The notes beneath the pieces are model-generated. The model had not been told where the DNA came from. It saw only the letters and a list, made by a program, of their open reading frames with translations, and searched no databases. A stretch of DNA of 34,037 bases from Flavobacterium psychrophilum. GTDB taxonomy: Bacteria > Bacteroidota > Bacteroidia > Flavobacteriales > Flavobacteriaceae. Each line of letters begins with the position of its first letter. The first letter of the stretch is position 1. The stretch spans positions 1-34,037 of the forward strand of contig DZCQ01000007.1 in NCBI GenBank assembly GCA_022730285.1. Direction: 5' to 3'. Shown here in pieces: positions 15,525-25,528 of the stretch. Both the position numbers and the translations under genes were made by a program.

Positions 15525-18296
15525 ATGGATAGGTTTTCTTTTTTAAACGCTGCACATAGCGAGTTTTTCGCACAATTATACGAGCAATATCTTATAAATC
15601 CAGATAGTATAGAACCCAGCTGGCGAGCATTTTTTCAAGGATTTGATTTTGGACAAACCACTTATAATCAAGACAACAAAGAATCAGTAAATACCAACAA
15701 CCATTTCTCTGAAGAAAAAAATCAAATTGTTTCCGAGAAAATTCTGAAAGAATTCAACGTCCTCAAATTAATAGATGCTTACAGAACAAGAGGGCATCTT
15801 TTTACCGAAACAAATCCAGTTCGTGAAAGAAGAACCTATACTCCAAACCTAGATTTAGAGAATTTTGGACTATCTAACCACGATTTAAATACCGTTTTTG
15901 ACGCTGCTAAAATACTTGGACATCAACCATCTACCCTTTTAGAAATTATTACTCGCCTTAAAAATATTTACTGCAAGCATATAGGTATCGAATATATGTA
16001 TATGAGAAAGCCAGAAGTAATTCATTGGGTACAAAACAAACTGAACACCAATGATAACTTACCTAATTTTGATGTAAATGCAAAAAAGCATATTTTAGAA
16101 AAACTAAACGAAGCTGTATCGTTCGAGAATTTTTTGCATACTAAATATGTTGGACAAAAACGTTTTTCGTTAGAAGGAGGAGAAAGCATTGTTCCAGCTT
16201 TAGATGCTATTATTGAAGCTGCTGCAGATAAAGGTGTGGAGCATTTTGTAATGGGAATGGCCCACAGAGGAAGGTTAAATATACTTACCAATATTTTCGG
16301 AAAATCTACACAAGATATTTTTTCAGAGTTTGATGGAAAAGATTATAATCAGGAATATTTTGATGGAGATGTAAAATACCATTTAGGATTAACCTCTGAA
16401 AAAACAACCAAGTCGGGTAAAAAAATAAATATCAATTTAGCTCCAAACCCTTCGCATCTAGAAACTGTAGGGTCTGTCATAGAAGGGATTACAAGGGCCA
16501 AACAAGACCACCACTTCCCTAACGATTTTTCAAAAGTATTGCCAATTTCAGTCCATGGAGATGCCGCAATTTCAGGTCAAGGAATAGTCTATGAAATTGT
16601 ACAAATGGCACAACTAGACGGATATAAAACAGGCGGAACTATTCATATTGTGATTAATAACCAAGTAGGTTTCACCACCAACTATTTGGATTCAAGATCC
16701 TCCACATATTGTACCGATGTTGCCAAAGTAACCTTGTCGCCAGTGCTACATGTGAATGCAGATGATGCCGAAGCAGTGGTTCACGCAATGCTTTTTGCCT
16801 TAGATTTCCGTATGGAATTTGGACGAGATGTTTTTATAGACTTGTTAGGATATAGAAAATATGGGCATAATGAAGGAGATGAACCTCGTTTTACGCAACC
16901 CGTTTTGTATAAGATTATAGCAAGACACAAAAATCCAAGAGATATTTATGCAGAAAAACTAATAACAGATGGTATTATAAATGCCAGTTATATTGCCGAA
17001 ATTGAAAATGATTACAAAGAAAAATTAAACGAAAATTTACAAGCTTCCCGAAAAAAAGATTTAACTATAATCAAACCATTTATGCAGAATGAATGGCAAG
17101 GTTTTCAGCAAGTTACAGACGTACAAATGCTTGAAAAAGTGAATACTACTATTAATAAATCTGCATTAGATGAAATTTTAGGCACTATTTCTACATTGCC
17201 ATCAGACAAAAAATTTATTTCTAAAATAACTAAAATAGTTACCGATAGAAAAACCATGTATGACAACAATGTTATTGATTGGGGAACTGCCGAAACACTA
17301 GCTTATGGAGCACTTTTAACAGAAGGATATAATGTTAGAATTTCTGGACAAGATGTAGAAAGAGGCACTTTCTCTCATCGTCATGCTGTGGTAAAAGTAG
17401 AAGATAGCGAAGAAGAAGTTATATTATTAGACACCTTGAAAAGCAGCAAAGCTAGATTTCAAATATACAACTCACACCTCTCCGAATATGGCGTTTTAGG
17501 ATTTGATTATGGATATGCATTGGCCTCTCCAAAAACACTAACCATTTGGGAGGCTCAATTTGGAGATTTTAGTAATGGAGCACAAATTATGATTGACCAA
17601 TATATTTCCTGTGGAGAAGACAAATGGAACAATCAAAACGGAATTGTTTTACTCTTACCTCATGGATATGAAGGACAAGGTGCAGAACATTCCTCGGCAA
17701 GAATGGAACGCTATTTACAACTATGTGCCAGACACAATATGTATGTTGCAAATTGTACCACTCCTGCAAACTTTTTTCACTTGTTGCGACGTCAAATGAA
17801 AACCAATTTCAGAAAACCATTAATTGTTTTTACACCTAAAAGTTTGCTAAGACATCCAAAATGTGTTTCCTCTCAAAAAGATTTACACAAAGGAAGCTTT
17901 CAAGAAACCATAGACGATAGTTTGTCTGATAAAACAAAAATAAAAACGCTTGTATTCTGTACAGGAAAATTTTACTACGACATACTCGAAGAAAGAATAA
18001 AACTAGAAAGAGAAGATGTAGCACTAATTCGTATTGAACAACTATTTCCTCTTCCAATAGAACAGTTAAAAACAATAATAGCAACTTATCCAAATGTTGA
18101 TGATTACGTTTGGGCACAAGAAGAACCAAAAAACATGGGAGCATACAGCTATCTGCTTGTAAACTTTAATTTAGTTACATGGAGACTTGCCTCGTTAAAA
18201 AACTATGCAGCACCAGCGGCAGGAAGTAGCACTAGAGACAGACGTCGTCATTATGATGCAATCCGAATGGTTTTTGATAAAAATTTATTTCGTTAA
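15525..18296 (+). CDS. sucA: 2-oxoglutarate dehydrogenase E1 component
   Basis: SucA is the thiamine-diphosphate-dependent E1 of the TCA-cycle 2-oxoglutarate dehydrogenase complex. It decarboxylates 2-oxoglutarate and passes the succinyl group to the E2 lipoyl arm. The 923-residue length is normal. The N terminus (FLNAAHSEFFAQLYEQY, SWRAFF) is the E2-binding region typical of E1o. The active-site segment GMAHRGRLN contains H247. The thiamine-diphosphate motif begins GDAAISGQG (D346) and continues to NNQVGFTT. The C-terminal transketolase-like domain contains HGYEGQGAEHSSARMER. The gene is followed 37 bases later by sucB in the same transcript, and the E3 gene is not in the window. Confidence 0.97.
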   Translation: MDRFSFLNAAHSEFFAQLYEQYLINPDSIEPSWRAFFQGFDFGQTTYNQDNKESVNTNNHFSEEKNQIVSEKILKEFNVLKLIDAYRTRGHLFTETNPVRERRTYTPNLDLENFGLSNHDLNTVFDAAKILGHQPSTLLEIITRLKNIYCKHIGIEYMYMRKPEVIHWVQNKLNTNDNLPNFDVNAKKHILEKLNEAVSFENFLHTKYVGQKRFSLEGGESIVPALDAIIEAAADKGVEHFVMGMAHRGRLNILTNIFGKSTQDIFSEFDGKDYNQEYFDGDVKYHLGLTSEKTTKSGKKININLAPNPSHLETVGSVIEGITRAKQDHHFPNDFSKVLPISVHGDAAISGQGIVYEIVQMAQLDGYKTGGTIHIVINNQVGFTTNYLDSRSSTYCTDVAKVTLSPVLHVNADDAEAVVHAMLFALDFRMEFGRDVFIDLLGYRKYGHNEGDEPRFTQPVLYKIIARHKNPRDIYAEKLITDGIINASYIAEIENDYKEKLNENLQASRKKDLTIIKPFMQNEWQGFQQVTDVQMLEKVNTTINKSALDEILGTISTLPSDKKFISKITKIVTDRKTMYDNNVIDWGTAETLAYGALLTEGYNVRISGQDVERGTFSHRHAVVKVEDSEEEVILLDTLKSSKARFQIYNSHLSEYGVLGFDYGYALASPKTLTIWEAQFGDFSNGAQIMIDQYISCGEDKWNNQNGIVLLLPHGYEGQGAEHSSARMERYLQLCARHNMYVANCTTPANFFHLLRRQMKTNFRKPLIVFTPKSLLRHPKCVSSQKDLHKGSFQETIDDSLSDKTKIKTLVFCTGKFYYDILEERIKLEREDVALIRIEQLFPLPIEQLKTIIATYPNVDDYVWAQEEPKNMGAYSYLLVNFNLVTWRLASLKNYAAPAAGSSTRDRRRHYDAIRMVFDKNLFR

Positions 18297-18333
18297 TAAT
18301 CTTTAAAAATAGAAACACTAAAAGACAAAAAAT

Positions 18334-19560
18334 ATGATTTTAGAAATGAAAGTCCCTTCACCGGGCGAATCAATCAAAGAGGTAGAAATAGCAACTTGGT
18401 TAGTAAAAGATGGCGATTATGTCGAAAAAGATCAAGCTATTGCAGAAGTAGATTCAGACAAAGCAACATTAGAGTTACCAGCAGAAGTAAGTGGAATTAT
18501 TACCTTAAAAGCAGCAGAAGGCGATGCAATTGCTGTTGGAGCAGTTGTATGCCATATTGATACTGATGCTGCAAAACCAATAGCAGTTGAAAATCAAAAA
18601 TTGGAAAGTCCAAAAGTTGAAACGGTAAAACCAGAAGTGATAGAAGCTCCAAAGACAGAACCAATTTCAGAAAAAACTTATGCAACACAAATGCCATCAC
18701 CTGCCGCAAAAAAAATTTTAGAAGAAAAAAATATTTCGCCTTCCAGTATTATTGGAACAGGAAAAGATGGGCGAATTACCAAAGAAGATGCTATAAATGC
18801 ATTACCATCAATGGGAACTCCAACAGGGGGAAATCGAAGCTCTGAAAGAGTAAAATTGTCTATGCTACGCAGAAAAGTTGCCGAAAGATTAGTTGCTGCT
18901 AAAAATGAAACAGCAATGCTCACAACCTTTAACGAGGTAAATATGACTCCAATCAATACTATTCGTAATCAATATAAAGATGCTTTTAAAGCAAAACACA
19001 ACGGAGTTAGTTTAGGATATATGTCTTTTTTCACAAAAGCAGTTACTCGTGCCTTGCAGTTATTTCCAGATGTAAACTCTATGATGGATGGAGATTACAA
19101 GATAGCATACGATTTTGCAGATATTTCTATTGCAGTTTCAGGTCCAAAAGGATTAATGGTGCCAGTGGTTAGAAATGCAGAGTTGCTAACTTTTAGAGGA
19201 GTAGAAGCCGAGATAAAACGTTTGGCACTTCGTGCTCGTGATGGTCAAATAACTGTTGATGACATGACTGGAGGAACATTTACCATTACCAATGGAGGCG
19301 TGTTTGGCAGTATGTTGAGCACTCCAATTATCAATCCGCCACAATCTGGAATACTAGGAATGCATAATATTATAGAAAGACCGATTGCGGTGAATGGAAA
19401 AGTAGAAATTCACCCTATGATGTATGTTGCTCTTTCTTATGATCATCGAATTATAGACGGACGTGAGTCAGTTGGTTTTTTAGTAGCAGTGAAAGAGGCA
19501 CTAGAAAACCCATTAGAATTATTAATGAATGGAAACGCAACAAAGGCTTTAGAACTATAG
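18334..19560 (+). CDS. sucB: 2-oxoglutarate dehydrogenase E2, dihydrolipoyl succinyltransferase
   Basis: SucB transfers the succinyl group from the E1-bound intermediate to coenzyme A and forms the core of the complex. The 408-residue protein has a lipoyl domain (about 1-77) with the lipoylated lysine K43 in [11 protein letters not shown] flexible linker rich in proline, glutamate and lysine follows (about 85-110). Next is the peripheral subunit-binding domain (about 115-150, [20 protein letters not shown]). The catalytic domain carries the acyltransferase signature [11 protein letters not shown] near the C terminus. A terminator follows 24 bases downstream. Residue order and length are as expected for the family. 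Confidence 0.97.
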   Translation: MILEMKVPSPGESIKEVEIATWLVKDGDYVEKDQAIAEVDSDKATLELPAEVSGIITLKAAEGDAIAVGAVVCHIDTDAAKPIAVENQKLESPKVETVKPEVIEAPKTEPISEKTYATQMPSPAAKKILEEKNISPSSIIGTGKDGRITKEDAINALPSMGTPTGGNRSSERVKLSMLRRKVAERLVAAKNETAMLTTFNEVNMTPINTIRNQYKDAFKAKHNGVSLGYMSFFTKAVTRALQLFPDVNSMMDGDYKIAYDFADISIAVSGPKGLMVPVVRNAELLTFRGVEAEIKRLALRARDGQITVDDMTGGTFTITNGGVFGSMLSTPIINPPQSGILGMHNIIERPIAVNGKVEIHPMMYVALSYDHRIIDGRESVGFLVAVKEALENPLELLMNGNATKALEL

Positions 19561-19583
19561 CCTTTTTATAAAAAAAATATTTT

Positions 19584-19628
19584 AACCTATTATTGAACTC
19601 TATTTTTAGAGAGGATAATAGGTTTTTT
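19584..19628 (+). terminator. Rho-independent terminator after sucAB
   Basis: AACCTATTAT (19584-19593) pairs with ATAATAGGTT (19615-19624), and the interior folds further as CTCTA-tttt-TAGAG (19598-19611). The descending arm is followed by TTTT. The uvrC start codon is only 17 bases beyond. TTG at 19593-19595 and TAGGTTTT at 19619-19626, 23 bases apart, could be a weak promoter for uvrC embedded in the same hairpin. Confidence 0.7.
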
Positions 19629-19644
19629 CTATCAAAATTATAGC

Positions 19645-21441
19645 ATGCCAACACCCTTAGAACTTCAGATACAAACCTTACCAGAAAACCCAGGAGTTTA
19701 TCAGTATTATGATAAAGAAGGCAAAATTTTGTATGTAGGCAAGGCAAAAAATTTAAAAAAAAGAGTTGCCTCTTACTTTAATAAAATTCATGATACTGCA
19801 AAAACAAATGTTCTGGTAAAAAAAATTTTTAGTATCAAACATATTGTGGTTCCAACCGAAACAGATGCATTATTACTAGAAAATAATTTAATTAAAACAT
19901 TACAACCTAGATATAATGTGCTACTTCGTGATGACAAAACATATCCATGGATTTGTATTAAAAAAGAGCCTTTTTCACGAATATTTTCTACCAGAAAAAT
20001 GATTAAAGATGGCTCTGAGTATTTTGGCCCATATACTAGTTTTAAAACGGTACACACAATTTTAGAACTAATTAAAGAATTATACCCACTAAGAACTTGT
20101 CAGTTAGATTTGAATCAAAAAAATATTGAAAACCACAAATTCAAAGTCTGTTTAGAATACCACATAGGAAATTGCAAAGGTGCTTGCGAAGGACAGGAAT
20201 CTTTGGAAAGTTATCAGGAGAAAATTCAACGTATTAAAGAAATTTTGAAAGGGAATTTTAAAGATAGTTTAAAAGATTTTAAGATAAAAATGCTTGAGTT
20301 TGCTGCCGAAATGAAATTTGAAGAGGCACAAAAATTAAAAGAAAAAATAGAAATTTTAGAAAACTACCAATCTAAATCGACCATTATAAACCCTAAAATT
20401 ACCAATGTAGATGTGTTTTCTATAATTTCTGACGAAAGTGCTGCTTTTGTTAATTTTTTACAAATTTCGCATGGCTCCATTATTCGCTCTAATACCATGG
20501 AGATAAAGAAAAAATTGGAGGAAACAGACCAAGAATTATTAGAACTGGCAATTGTAGAACTTCGAGATAGATTCAATCTTTTATCTAAAGAAATTATTGT
20601 GCCTTTTGAATTAAACGTAGGCGAAAATATTAAAGTTACAATTCCGCAATTAGGAGACAAGAAACAAATCTTAGAGCTATCCATTCGCAATGCTAAATTT
20701 TTTAGAATAGAACAACTCAAGCAAATCCAGATTGTAGATCCAGAAAGACATACTAATAGAATTATGCAACAAATGCAAAAAGATTTGCGTTTACATATAG
20801 AACCCAGACATATAGAATGTTTTGATAATTCTAACATACAAGGCACAAACCCTGTTGCTGCATGCGTTGTATTTAAAGACGGAAAGCCTTCTAAGAAAGA
20901 TTACAGGCATTTTAATATTAAAACTGTTGAGGGTCCAAATGATTTTGCAAGTATGGAAGAGGTGGTTTTTAGAAGATACAAAAGATTATTAGCCGAAAAG
21001 CAATCTTTGCCACAGCTAATTATTATTGATGGTGGGAAAGGGCAATTATCCTCCGCTTTAAAAAGCATAGATAGTTTAGGTTTACGAGGAACGATAGCAA
21101 TAATAGGAATAGCAAAACGTTTGGAAGAACTTTTTTACCCAGGAGACTCTGCTCCTCTCTATTTGGATAAAAAATCAGAAACTTTAAAAGTAATTCAGCA
21201 TTTGCGAAATGAAGCTCATCGATTCGGAATTACTTTTCATCGGGATAAACGTAGTAAAACAGCACTTGTATCTTCCGTAGAAACAATTCCTGGTATTGGC
21301 AAAAAAACAATGGAAACGCTAATAAAACATTTTAAAAGTGTTAAAAGAATAAAAACAGTGTCAGAAAAAGAGATTTCGGAGCTAATAGGATTTTCTAAAG
21401 CCAAAAAAATTTACGACTTTTACCATAAAATAGATAATTAA
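19645..21441 (+). CDS. uvrC: Excinuclease ABC subunit C
   Basis: UvrC makes the two incisions that flank a bulky lesion during nucleotide excision repair, acting with UvrB. The 598-residue length is normal. The N-terminal GIY-YIG nuclease domain (about 14-95) is seen as PGVYQYYDKEGKILYVGKAK, with the catalytic region completed by LLENNLIK. The UVR helical hairpin that contacts UvrB is at about 205-240 (AAEMKFEEAQKLKEKIE). The RNase H-like domain includes IECFDNSNIQG and IIDGGKGQLSSA. A helix-hairpin-helix domain closes the protein (IPGIGKKTMETLIKHF). It is followed 11 bases later by the patatin-like gene and is probably co-transcribed with it. Confidence 0.97.
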   Translation: MPTPLELQIQTLPENPGVYQYYDKEGKILYVGKAKNLKKRVASYFNKIHDTAKTNVLVKKIFSIKHIVVPTETDALLLENNLIKTLQPRYNVLLRDDKTYPWICIKKEPFSRIFSTRKMIKDGSEYFGPYTSFKTVHTILELIKELYPLRTCQLDLNQKNIENHKFKVCLEYHIGNCKGACEGQESLESYQEKIQRIKEILKGNFKDSLKDFKIKMLEFAAEMKFEEAQKLKEKIEILENYQSKSTIINPKITNVDVFSIISDESAAFVNFLQISHGSIIRSNTMEIKKKLEETDQELLELAIVELRDRFNLLSKEIIVPFELNVGENIKVTIPQLGDKKQILELSIRNAKFFRIEQLKQIQIVDPERHTNRIMQQMQKDLRLHIEPRHIECFDNSNIQGTNPVAACVVFKDGKPSKKDYRHFNIKTVEGPNDFASMEEVVFRRYKRLLAEKQSLPQLIIIDGGKGQLSSALKSIDSLGLRGTIAIIGIAKRLEELFYPGDSAPLYLDKKSETLKVIQHLRNEAHRFGITFHRDKRSKTALVSSVETIPGIGKKTMETLIKHFKSVKRIKTVSEKEISELIGFSKAKKIYDFYHKIDN

Positions 21442-21452
21442 ATACATTTTAT

Positions 21453-23720
21453 ATGTTTGTTAAAAACCTTATTTTTGATGTCGTTCCAAATTTTCCTTTC
21501 AAAAAAATTAATTTTCTCTTGTTAGTTTTTTTTGTAATGTTTTTGTCAGAGATGTCCGCACAAGATACTATTCCTAAAAAAGAGGTTGCTAGACCCAAAA
21601 TAGGATTGGTTTTAAGTGGTGGTGGAGCAAAAGGCTTTGCACACATTGGCGTTTTAAAAGAAATTGAAAAAGCTGGAATACAAATAGATTATATTGGAGG
21701 AACAAGCATGGGAGCAATAATTGGTGGTCTTTATGCAAGTGGCTATAATGCCCAACAGCTTGATTCTATTTTTAAAAACACAAATTTTGATGAATTAGTT
21801 AAAGACTACGTTCCTAGAAGCAATAAAAGTTTTTATGAAAAACGAAATGATGAAATATATGTATTAACACTTCCATTTCAAAATTTTAAAATAAGCATTC
21901 CAAAAGCCTTATCTAAAGGAATGTACACCTACAATTTGATAAGTAAACTCACCTATAAATCTAGTGCAACAGAAGATTTTAATCAATTAAAAATTCCTTT
22001 TGTATGTATCACAACAAACCTTGAAACAGGAAAAGAAAAAGTGCTGAGAAATGGCTCGTTACCATTAGCACTAACAGCAAGTTCCTCTTTCCCTTCGTTA
22101 TTTGCACCGGTAATTATAAAAGACTCCATCTATATAGACGGGGGAGTATCTAATAATTACCCCATCGAGGAAGTTAAAAAAATGGGAGCAGATATTATTA
22201 TTGGTGTAGATGTGCAAGATGGATTAAAAAACCGACATGAAATAAATGGTGCAATTGGAATTTTGACACAAATTTCTAATTTCCAAATGATAGATAACAT
22301 GAATGGCAAACGAAAAGAAACTAGCATTTATATTAACCCAGATACCGAAGGATATTCCGTTGTTTCTTTTGATGATGGAGCACAAATTATTCAGAAAGGA
22401 GAGGAAGCTGCACAAAAAGTAAAAGAAGAACTGCAAAAACTAGGAACTAATTATGTAAAACCTTTCCAAAAAATAGAAAAAAACGACAGTATTTATATAA
22501 ATAACATTAACGTAATAGGCAACGAGAATTACACACAATCTTATGTAATAGGGAAAGTAAGAATAAAACCAAAGCATAAAATTAGATACTCTGATTTGCA
22601 AATAGGTATAAATAACCTAGATGCAACACAAAACTTCAATGTTATAAATTACAACTTGGTTACAACAGATCAAGGAAATGATTTAATTGTGAATGTAAGA
22701 GAAAATAAAATAAAAACCTATTTTAAAGCAGGCATTCATTACGACGATTTATTTAAAACCAGTGTTCTGGTAAATCTTACACAAAAAAAATTCCTGTTTA
22801 ACAATGATGCATTTTCCTTCGATTTTATAGTTGGAGACAATTTAAGATATAATCTAGATTACTACATTGACAATGGATTTCATTGGAGTTTTGGATTAAA
22901 ATCAACCTTAAATCAATTTAAAAAAACAATTCAACCCAACTTTGATAATCAACAAATTATAAACCCATTAGGTCTTAATAGGATTAACATAGATTATTTA
23001 GATGTAACAAATCAAATATATATACAAACTTTTTTTGCACAAAAATTTCTAGCAGGAACCGGAATAGAACATAAATACATCGATGTTTTTTCTAATTCAA
23101 TACAAACAAATGCAATGCATTTTGACAAAAGCAATTATTTATCGGTAATTGGATTTTTAAAATATGATTCCTTTAACAACAAATATTTTCCCAAAAGAGG
23201 ATGGTATTTTTTTGGGGAGGCACAAACTTATTTGTCCTCGTCTAATTATAACCAAAACTTTATTCCTTTTACAACTTTTAAAGCAGATGCTGCTATTGTA
23301 AAAACAATTTTTAAAAAAATAGCTATTAAAATGCAAACCGAAGGGGGTTTTCTAGTTGGAACAGAATCAAATAGTGTTTTCGATTTTTTTCTAGGAGGTT
23401 ATGGGTTTACCAAAATAAACAATATCAAACCATTTTATGGTTATGATTATTTCGATTTAGCTGGGAATAGCTATGTAAAAGCAAGCGTATCATTAGATTA
23501 TGAAATTTTAAAGAAAAACCATCTGAATATAACCGCAAACTATACAAACATCGGAAACAATATTTTTAATAGCAAAGAATGGATTTCATCGCCAAAATAC
23601 TCTGGATATGCCTTAGGATATGGTATAGAAACCCTATTAGGACCCGTAGAAATAAAACAAAGTTGGTCTCCAGAAACAGGCAAAAGTTACACCTGGTTTT
23701 CAGTAGGTTTCTGGTTTTAA
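21453..23720 (+). CDS. Patatin-like phospholipase fused to POTRA and outer-membrane barrel
   Basis: This 755-residue protein combines an exported patatin-family lipase with its own outer-membrane anchor, the layout of type V secretion patatins such as PlpD. A signal segment lies at about residues 17-37 (ending MSAQ). The patatin domain (about 48-240) has the oxyanion loop GGGAKGFAH, the nucleophile S85 in GTSMG and the catalytic aspartate D229 in DGGVSNNYP. A POTRA-like segment follows (about 345-420, INNINVIGNENYTQSYV). The last 330 residues form a BamA/Omp85-type barrel ending in SVGFWF. The catalytic dyad is intact. The substrate (phospholipid or other lipid ester) and whether the patatin domain faces the surface or the periplasm are inferences. 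Confidence 0.92.
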   Translation: MFVKNLIFDVVPNFPFKKINFLLLVFFVMFLSEMSAQDTIPKKEVARPKIGLVLSGGGAKGFAHIGVLKEIEKAGIQIDYIGGTSMGAIIGGLYASGYNAQQLDSIFKNTNFDELVKDYVPRSNKSFYEKRNDEIYVLTLPFQNFKISIPKALSKGMYTYNLISKLTYKSSATEDFNQLKIPFVCITTNLETGKEKVLRNGSLPLALTASSSFPSLFAPVIIKDSIYIDGGVSNNYPIEEVKKMGADIIIGVDVQDGLKNRHEINGAIGILTQISNFQMIDNMNGKRKETSIYINPDTEGYSVVSFDDGAQIIQKGEEAAQKVKEELQKLGTNYVKPFQKIEKNDSIYINNINVIGNENYTQSYVIGKVRIKPKHKIRYSDLQIGINNLDATQNFNVINYNLVTTDQGNDLIVNVRENKIKTYFKAGIHYDDLFKTSVLVNLTQKKFLFNNDAFSFDFIVGDNLRYNLDYYIDNGFHWSFGLKSTLNQFKKTIQPNFDNQQIINPLGLNRINIDYLDVTNQIYIQTFFAQKFLAGTGIEHKYIDVFSNSIQTNAMHFDKSNYLSVIGFLKYDSFNNKYFPKRGWYFFGEAQTYLSSSNYNQNFIPFTTFKADAAIVKTIFKKIAIKMQTEGGFLVGTESNSVFDFFLGGYGFTKINNIKPFYGYDYFDLAGNSYVKASVSLDYEILKKNHLNITANYTNIGNNIFNSKEWISSPKYSGYALGYGIETLLGPVEIKQSWSPETGKSYTWFSVGFWF

Positions 23721-23764
23721 TACGTTAAAAAATAGTTTATGTTTATTTTCTGTTAAAAAAATGA

Positions 23765-23772
23765 TATATTTG
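23765..23772 (+). promoter_or_regulatory. Candidate -7 promoter element for the permease
   Basis: TATATTTG is an exact TAnnTTTG match 30 bases before the permease start codon. No obvious TTG is found at the -33 position. Confidence 0.4.
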
Positions 23773-23802
23773 AAGCCAACTAATAACTTAATTACATAAA
23801 AT

Positions 23803-25278
23803 ATGTCTATTTGGAAAAGAAAACCACTCACGCAATTATTAGCAGAAGCAGCAGATTCTGAAAAAGGATTAAAAAGAACATTAACAGCATGGTCTCTAGT
23901 TGCACTGGGAATTGGAGCAATTATAGGGGCTGGACTTTTTGTTAGAACAGCAATGGCTGCTTCTCAAAATGCAGGGCCATCAGTAACCATTGCATTCATT
24001 TTAGCTGCTATTGGCTGTGCATTAGCAGGATTGTGTTATGCCGAATTGTCCTCTTCTATTCCTATTTCCGGAAGTGCCTATACTTATACCTATGCAACAA
24101 TGGGAGAATTATTAGCATGGATTATCGGTTGGGATTTAATTTTAGAATATGCAGTAGGTGCAGCAACCGTAGGAATAGCCTGGAGCGAATACCTCAACAA
24201 TTTACTGGTCAATGTGTTACACACAAGCCCTATTCCCTATGAATTTTCTCATTCACCATTACAAACTTCACCAGACGGAGTGCATGGATTAATTAATTTG
24301 CCCGCATTCTTTGTGGTAGGAATAATTAGTTTATTGCTAATAAAAGGGATTCAAGAATCCGCATTTGTAAATGGAATTATAGTAATAGTTAAGGTTGCAA
24401 TTGTAGTATTAATAATTATTATTGGCTGGAAATTCATCAATCCAATAAACCACACCCCTTATATTCCAGAAGCATCAATTTTTACAGATGAGCATGGAGT
24501 AGATCACAGTTTTGGAGGTTTTTGGGGAATTGTAGGTGCTGCAGGAACGGTGTTTTTTGCATTTATTGGTTTTGATGCGGTAAGTACTGCTGCACAAGAA
24601 ACAAAAAATCCAAAACGAAATATGCCTATTGGAATTTTAGGTTCTCTACTTATTTGTACTGTACTATATATCCTTTTTGCACATGTACTTACAGGAGTTG
24701 CAACTGTAGAAGATTTTAGAACGGGAGGAAAAGAAGCTTCGGTGGCATTTGCAATTAATAAATATATGATAGGATATGCTTGGTTGGGACAACTGGTAAC
24801 TGTTGCTATTTTGTTCGGATTCACATCTGTAATATTAGTAATGCTTTTAGGACAATCTCGTGTTTTTTATGCAATGGGAAAAGACGGATTATTACCAAGT
24901 TTTTTTAGCGATTTGCATTCAAAATTTCAAACTCCATACAAGGCTAATATTGTCATTTTTATAATTGTAGGCTTATTCGCTGCCTTTGTGCCTGGAGATA
25001 TTGTGGGCGATATGACTAGTATAGGAACCTTATTTGCCTTTGTTTTAGTATGTATTGCAGTAATTGTTTTGCGTAAAACAGATCCAGATTTAAAAAGAGA
25101 ATTTAGAACACCATGGGTTCCTCTTGTACCAATACTAGGAATTATAGCATGTGTTTTAATGATGGTAGGACTGGGCTGGACAAACTGGTTACGATTAATC
25201 CTTTGGATGGCAATTGGTGTTATTATTTATTTTTCTTACGGAAAAAAACACAGTAAACTTAATAATCCAAACAAATAA
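23803..25278 (+). CDS. Amino acid permease, APC superfamily (cationic amino acid transporter-like)
   Basis: This 491-residue inner-membrane protein has about 12 hydrophobic segments and the APC signature near the N terminus, LTAWSLVALGIGAIIGAGLFV (residues about 26-46). The conserved FFAFIGFDAVSTAAQETKNP segment is in the middle. Length and pattern fit the CAT-like branch of APC transporters, which import amino acids by proton or sodium coupling. Its substrate cannot be read from sequence. It precedes the tyrosine-degradation genes on the same strand, but a strong terminator separates them, so a link to aromatic amino acid uptake is only suggestive. Confidence 0.92.
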   Translation: MSIWKRKPLTQLLAEAADSEKGLKRTLTAWSLVALGIGAIIGAGLFVRTAMAASQNAGPSVTIAFILAAIGCALAGLCYAELSSSIPISGSAYTYTYATMGELLAWIIGWDLILEYAVGAATVGIAWSEYLNNLLVNVLHTSPIPYEFSHSPLQTSPDGVHGLINLPAFFVVGIISLLLIKGIQESAFVNGIIVIVKVAIVVLIIIIGWKFINPINHTPYIPEASIFTDEHGVDHSFGGFWGIVGAAGTVFFAFIGFDAVSTAAQETKNPKRNMPIGILGSLLICTVLYILFAHVLTGVATVEDFRTGGKEASVAFAINKYMIGYAWLGQLVTVAILFGFTSVILVMLLGQSRVFYAMGKDGLLPSFFSDLHSKFQTPYKANIVIFIIVGLFAAFVPGDIVGDMTSIGTLFAFVLVCIAVIVLRKTDPDLKREFRTPWVPLVPILGIIACVLMMVGLGWTNWLRLILWMAIGVIIYFSYGKKHSKLNNPNK

Positions 25279-25302
25279 AACACTAACTTTTAGTTAATTG
25301 TT

Positions 25303-25350
25303 AAAAGCCTCAAAATAAAAATTTATTTTGAGGCTTTTTGCTTTTTTTTC
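25303..25350 (+). terminator. Strong rho-independent terminator after the permease
   Basis: AAAAGCCTCAAAATAAA (25303-25319) and its exact complement TTTATTTTGAGGCTTTT (25322-25338) form a 17-base stem, followed by TGC and eight T. It ends the permease transcript 25 bases past its stop codon. Confidence 0.88.
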
Positions 25351-25528
25351 ACGATATTTGTTTTATGAAAAAATGGGACAACTTACCAATACTTTTAAAG
25401 TTCCTTATCAAGAGAAATCCTGAATGAGTTAATATGAGAATTAGTCCATTTTCTTACTACACAATTTATTAATAACACTTTTCTAATTGGCACATTAACT
25501 AATTGTTTAATTATCTAATTTTAAAATT
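25351..25528. other. Intergenic region upstream of hmgA
   Basis: This 178-base gap holds no recognised gene. A 20-codon frame starting at 25365 (MKKWDNLPILLKFLIKRNPE) is too short to support as a gene. No clear TTG/TAnnTTTG pair was found, although the hmgA-hppD promoter must lie here, because a strong terminator closes the upstream transcript. Confidence 0.4.

Noticed and set aside
17836..18144. Long minus-strand frame inside sucA (about 100 codons), and similar long frames inside uvrC, nuo genes and receptors
   Set aside because: These are antisense or alternate-frame shadows of well-supported genes, with leucine/phenylalanine/cysteine-rich composition and no motif.
25365..25427. 20-codon frame in the gap before hmgA
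   Set aside because: It is too short, has no recognisable motif and lies in AT-rich DNA where such frames are common by chance.
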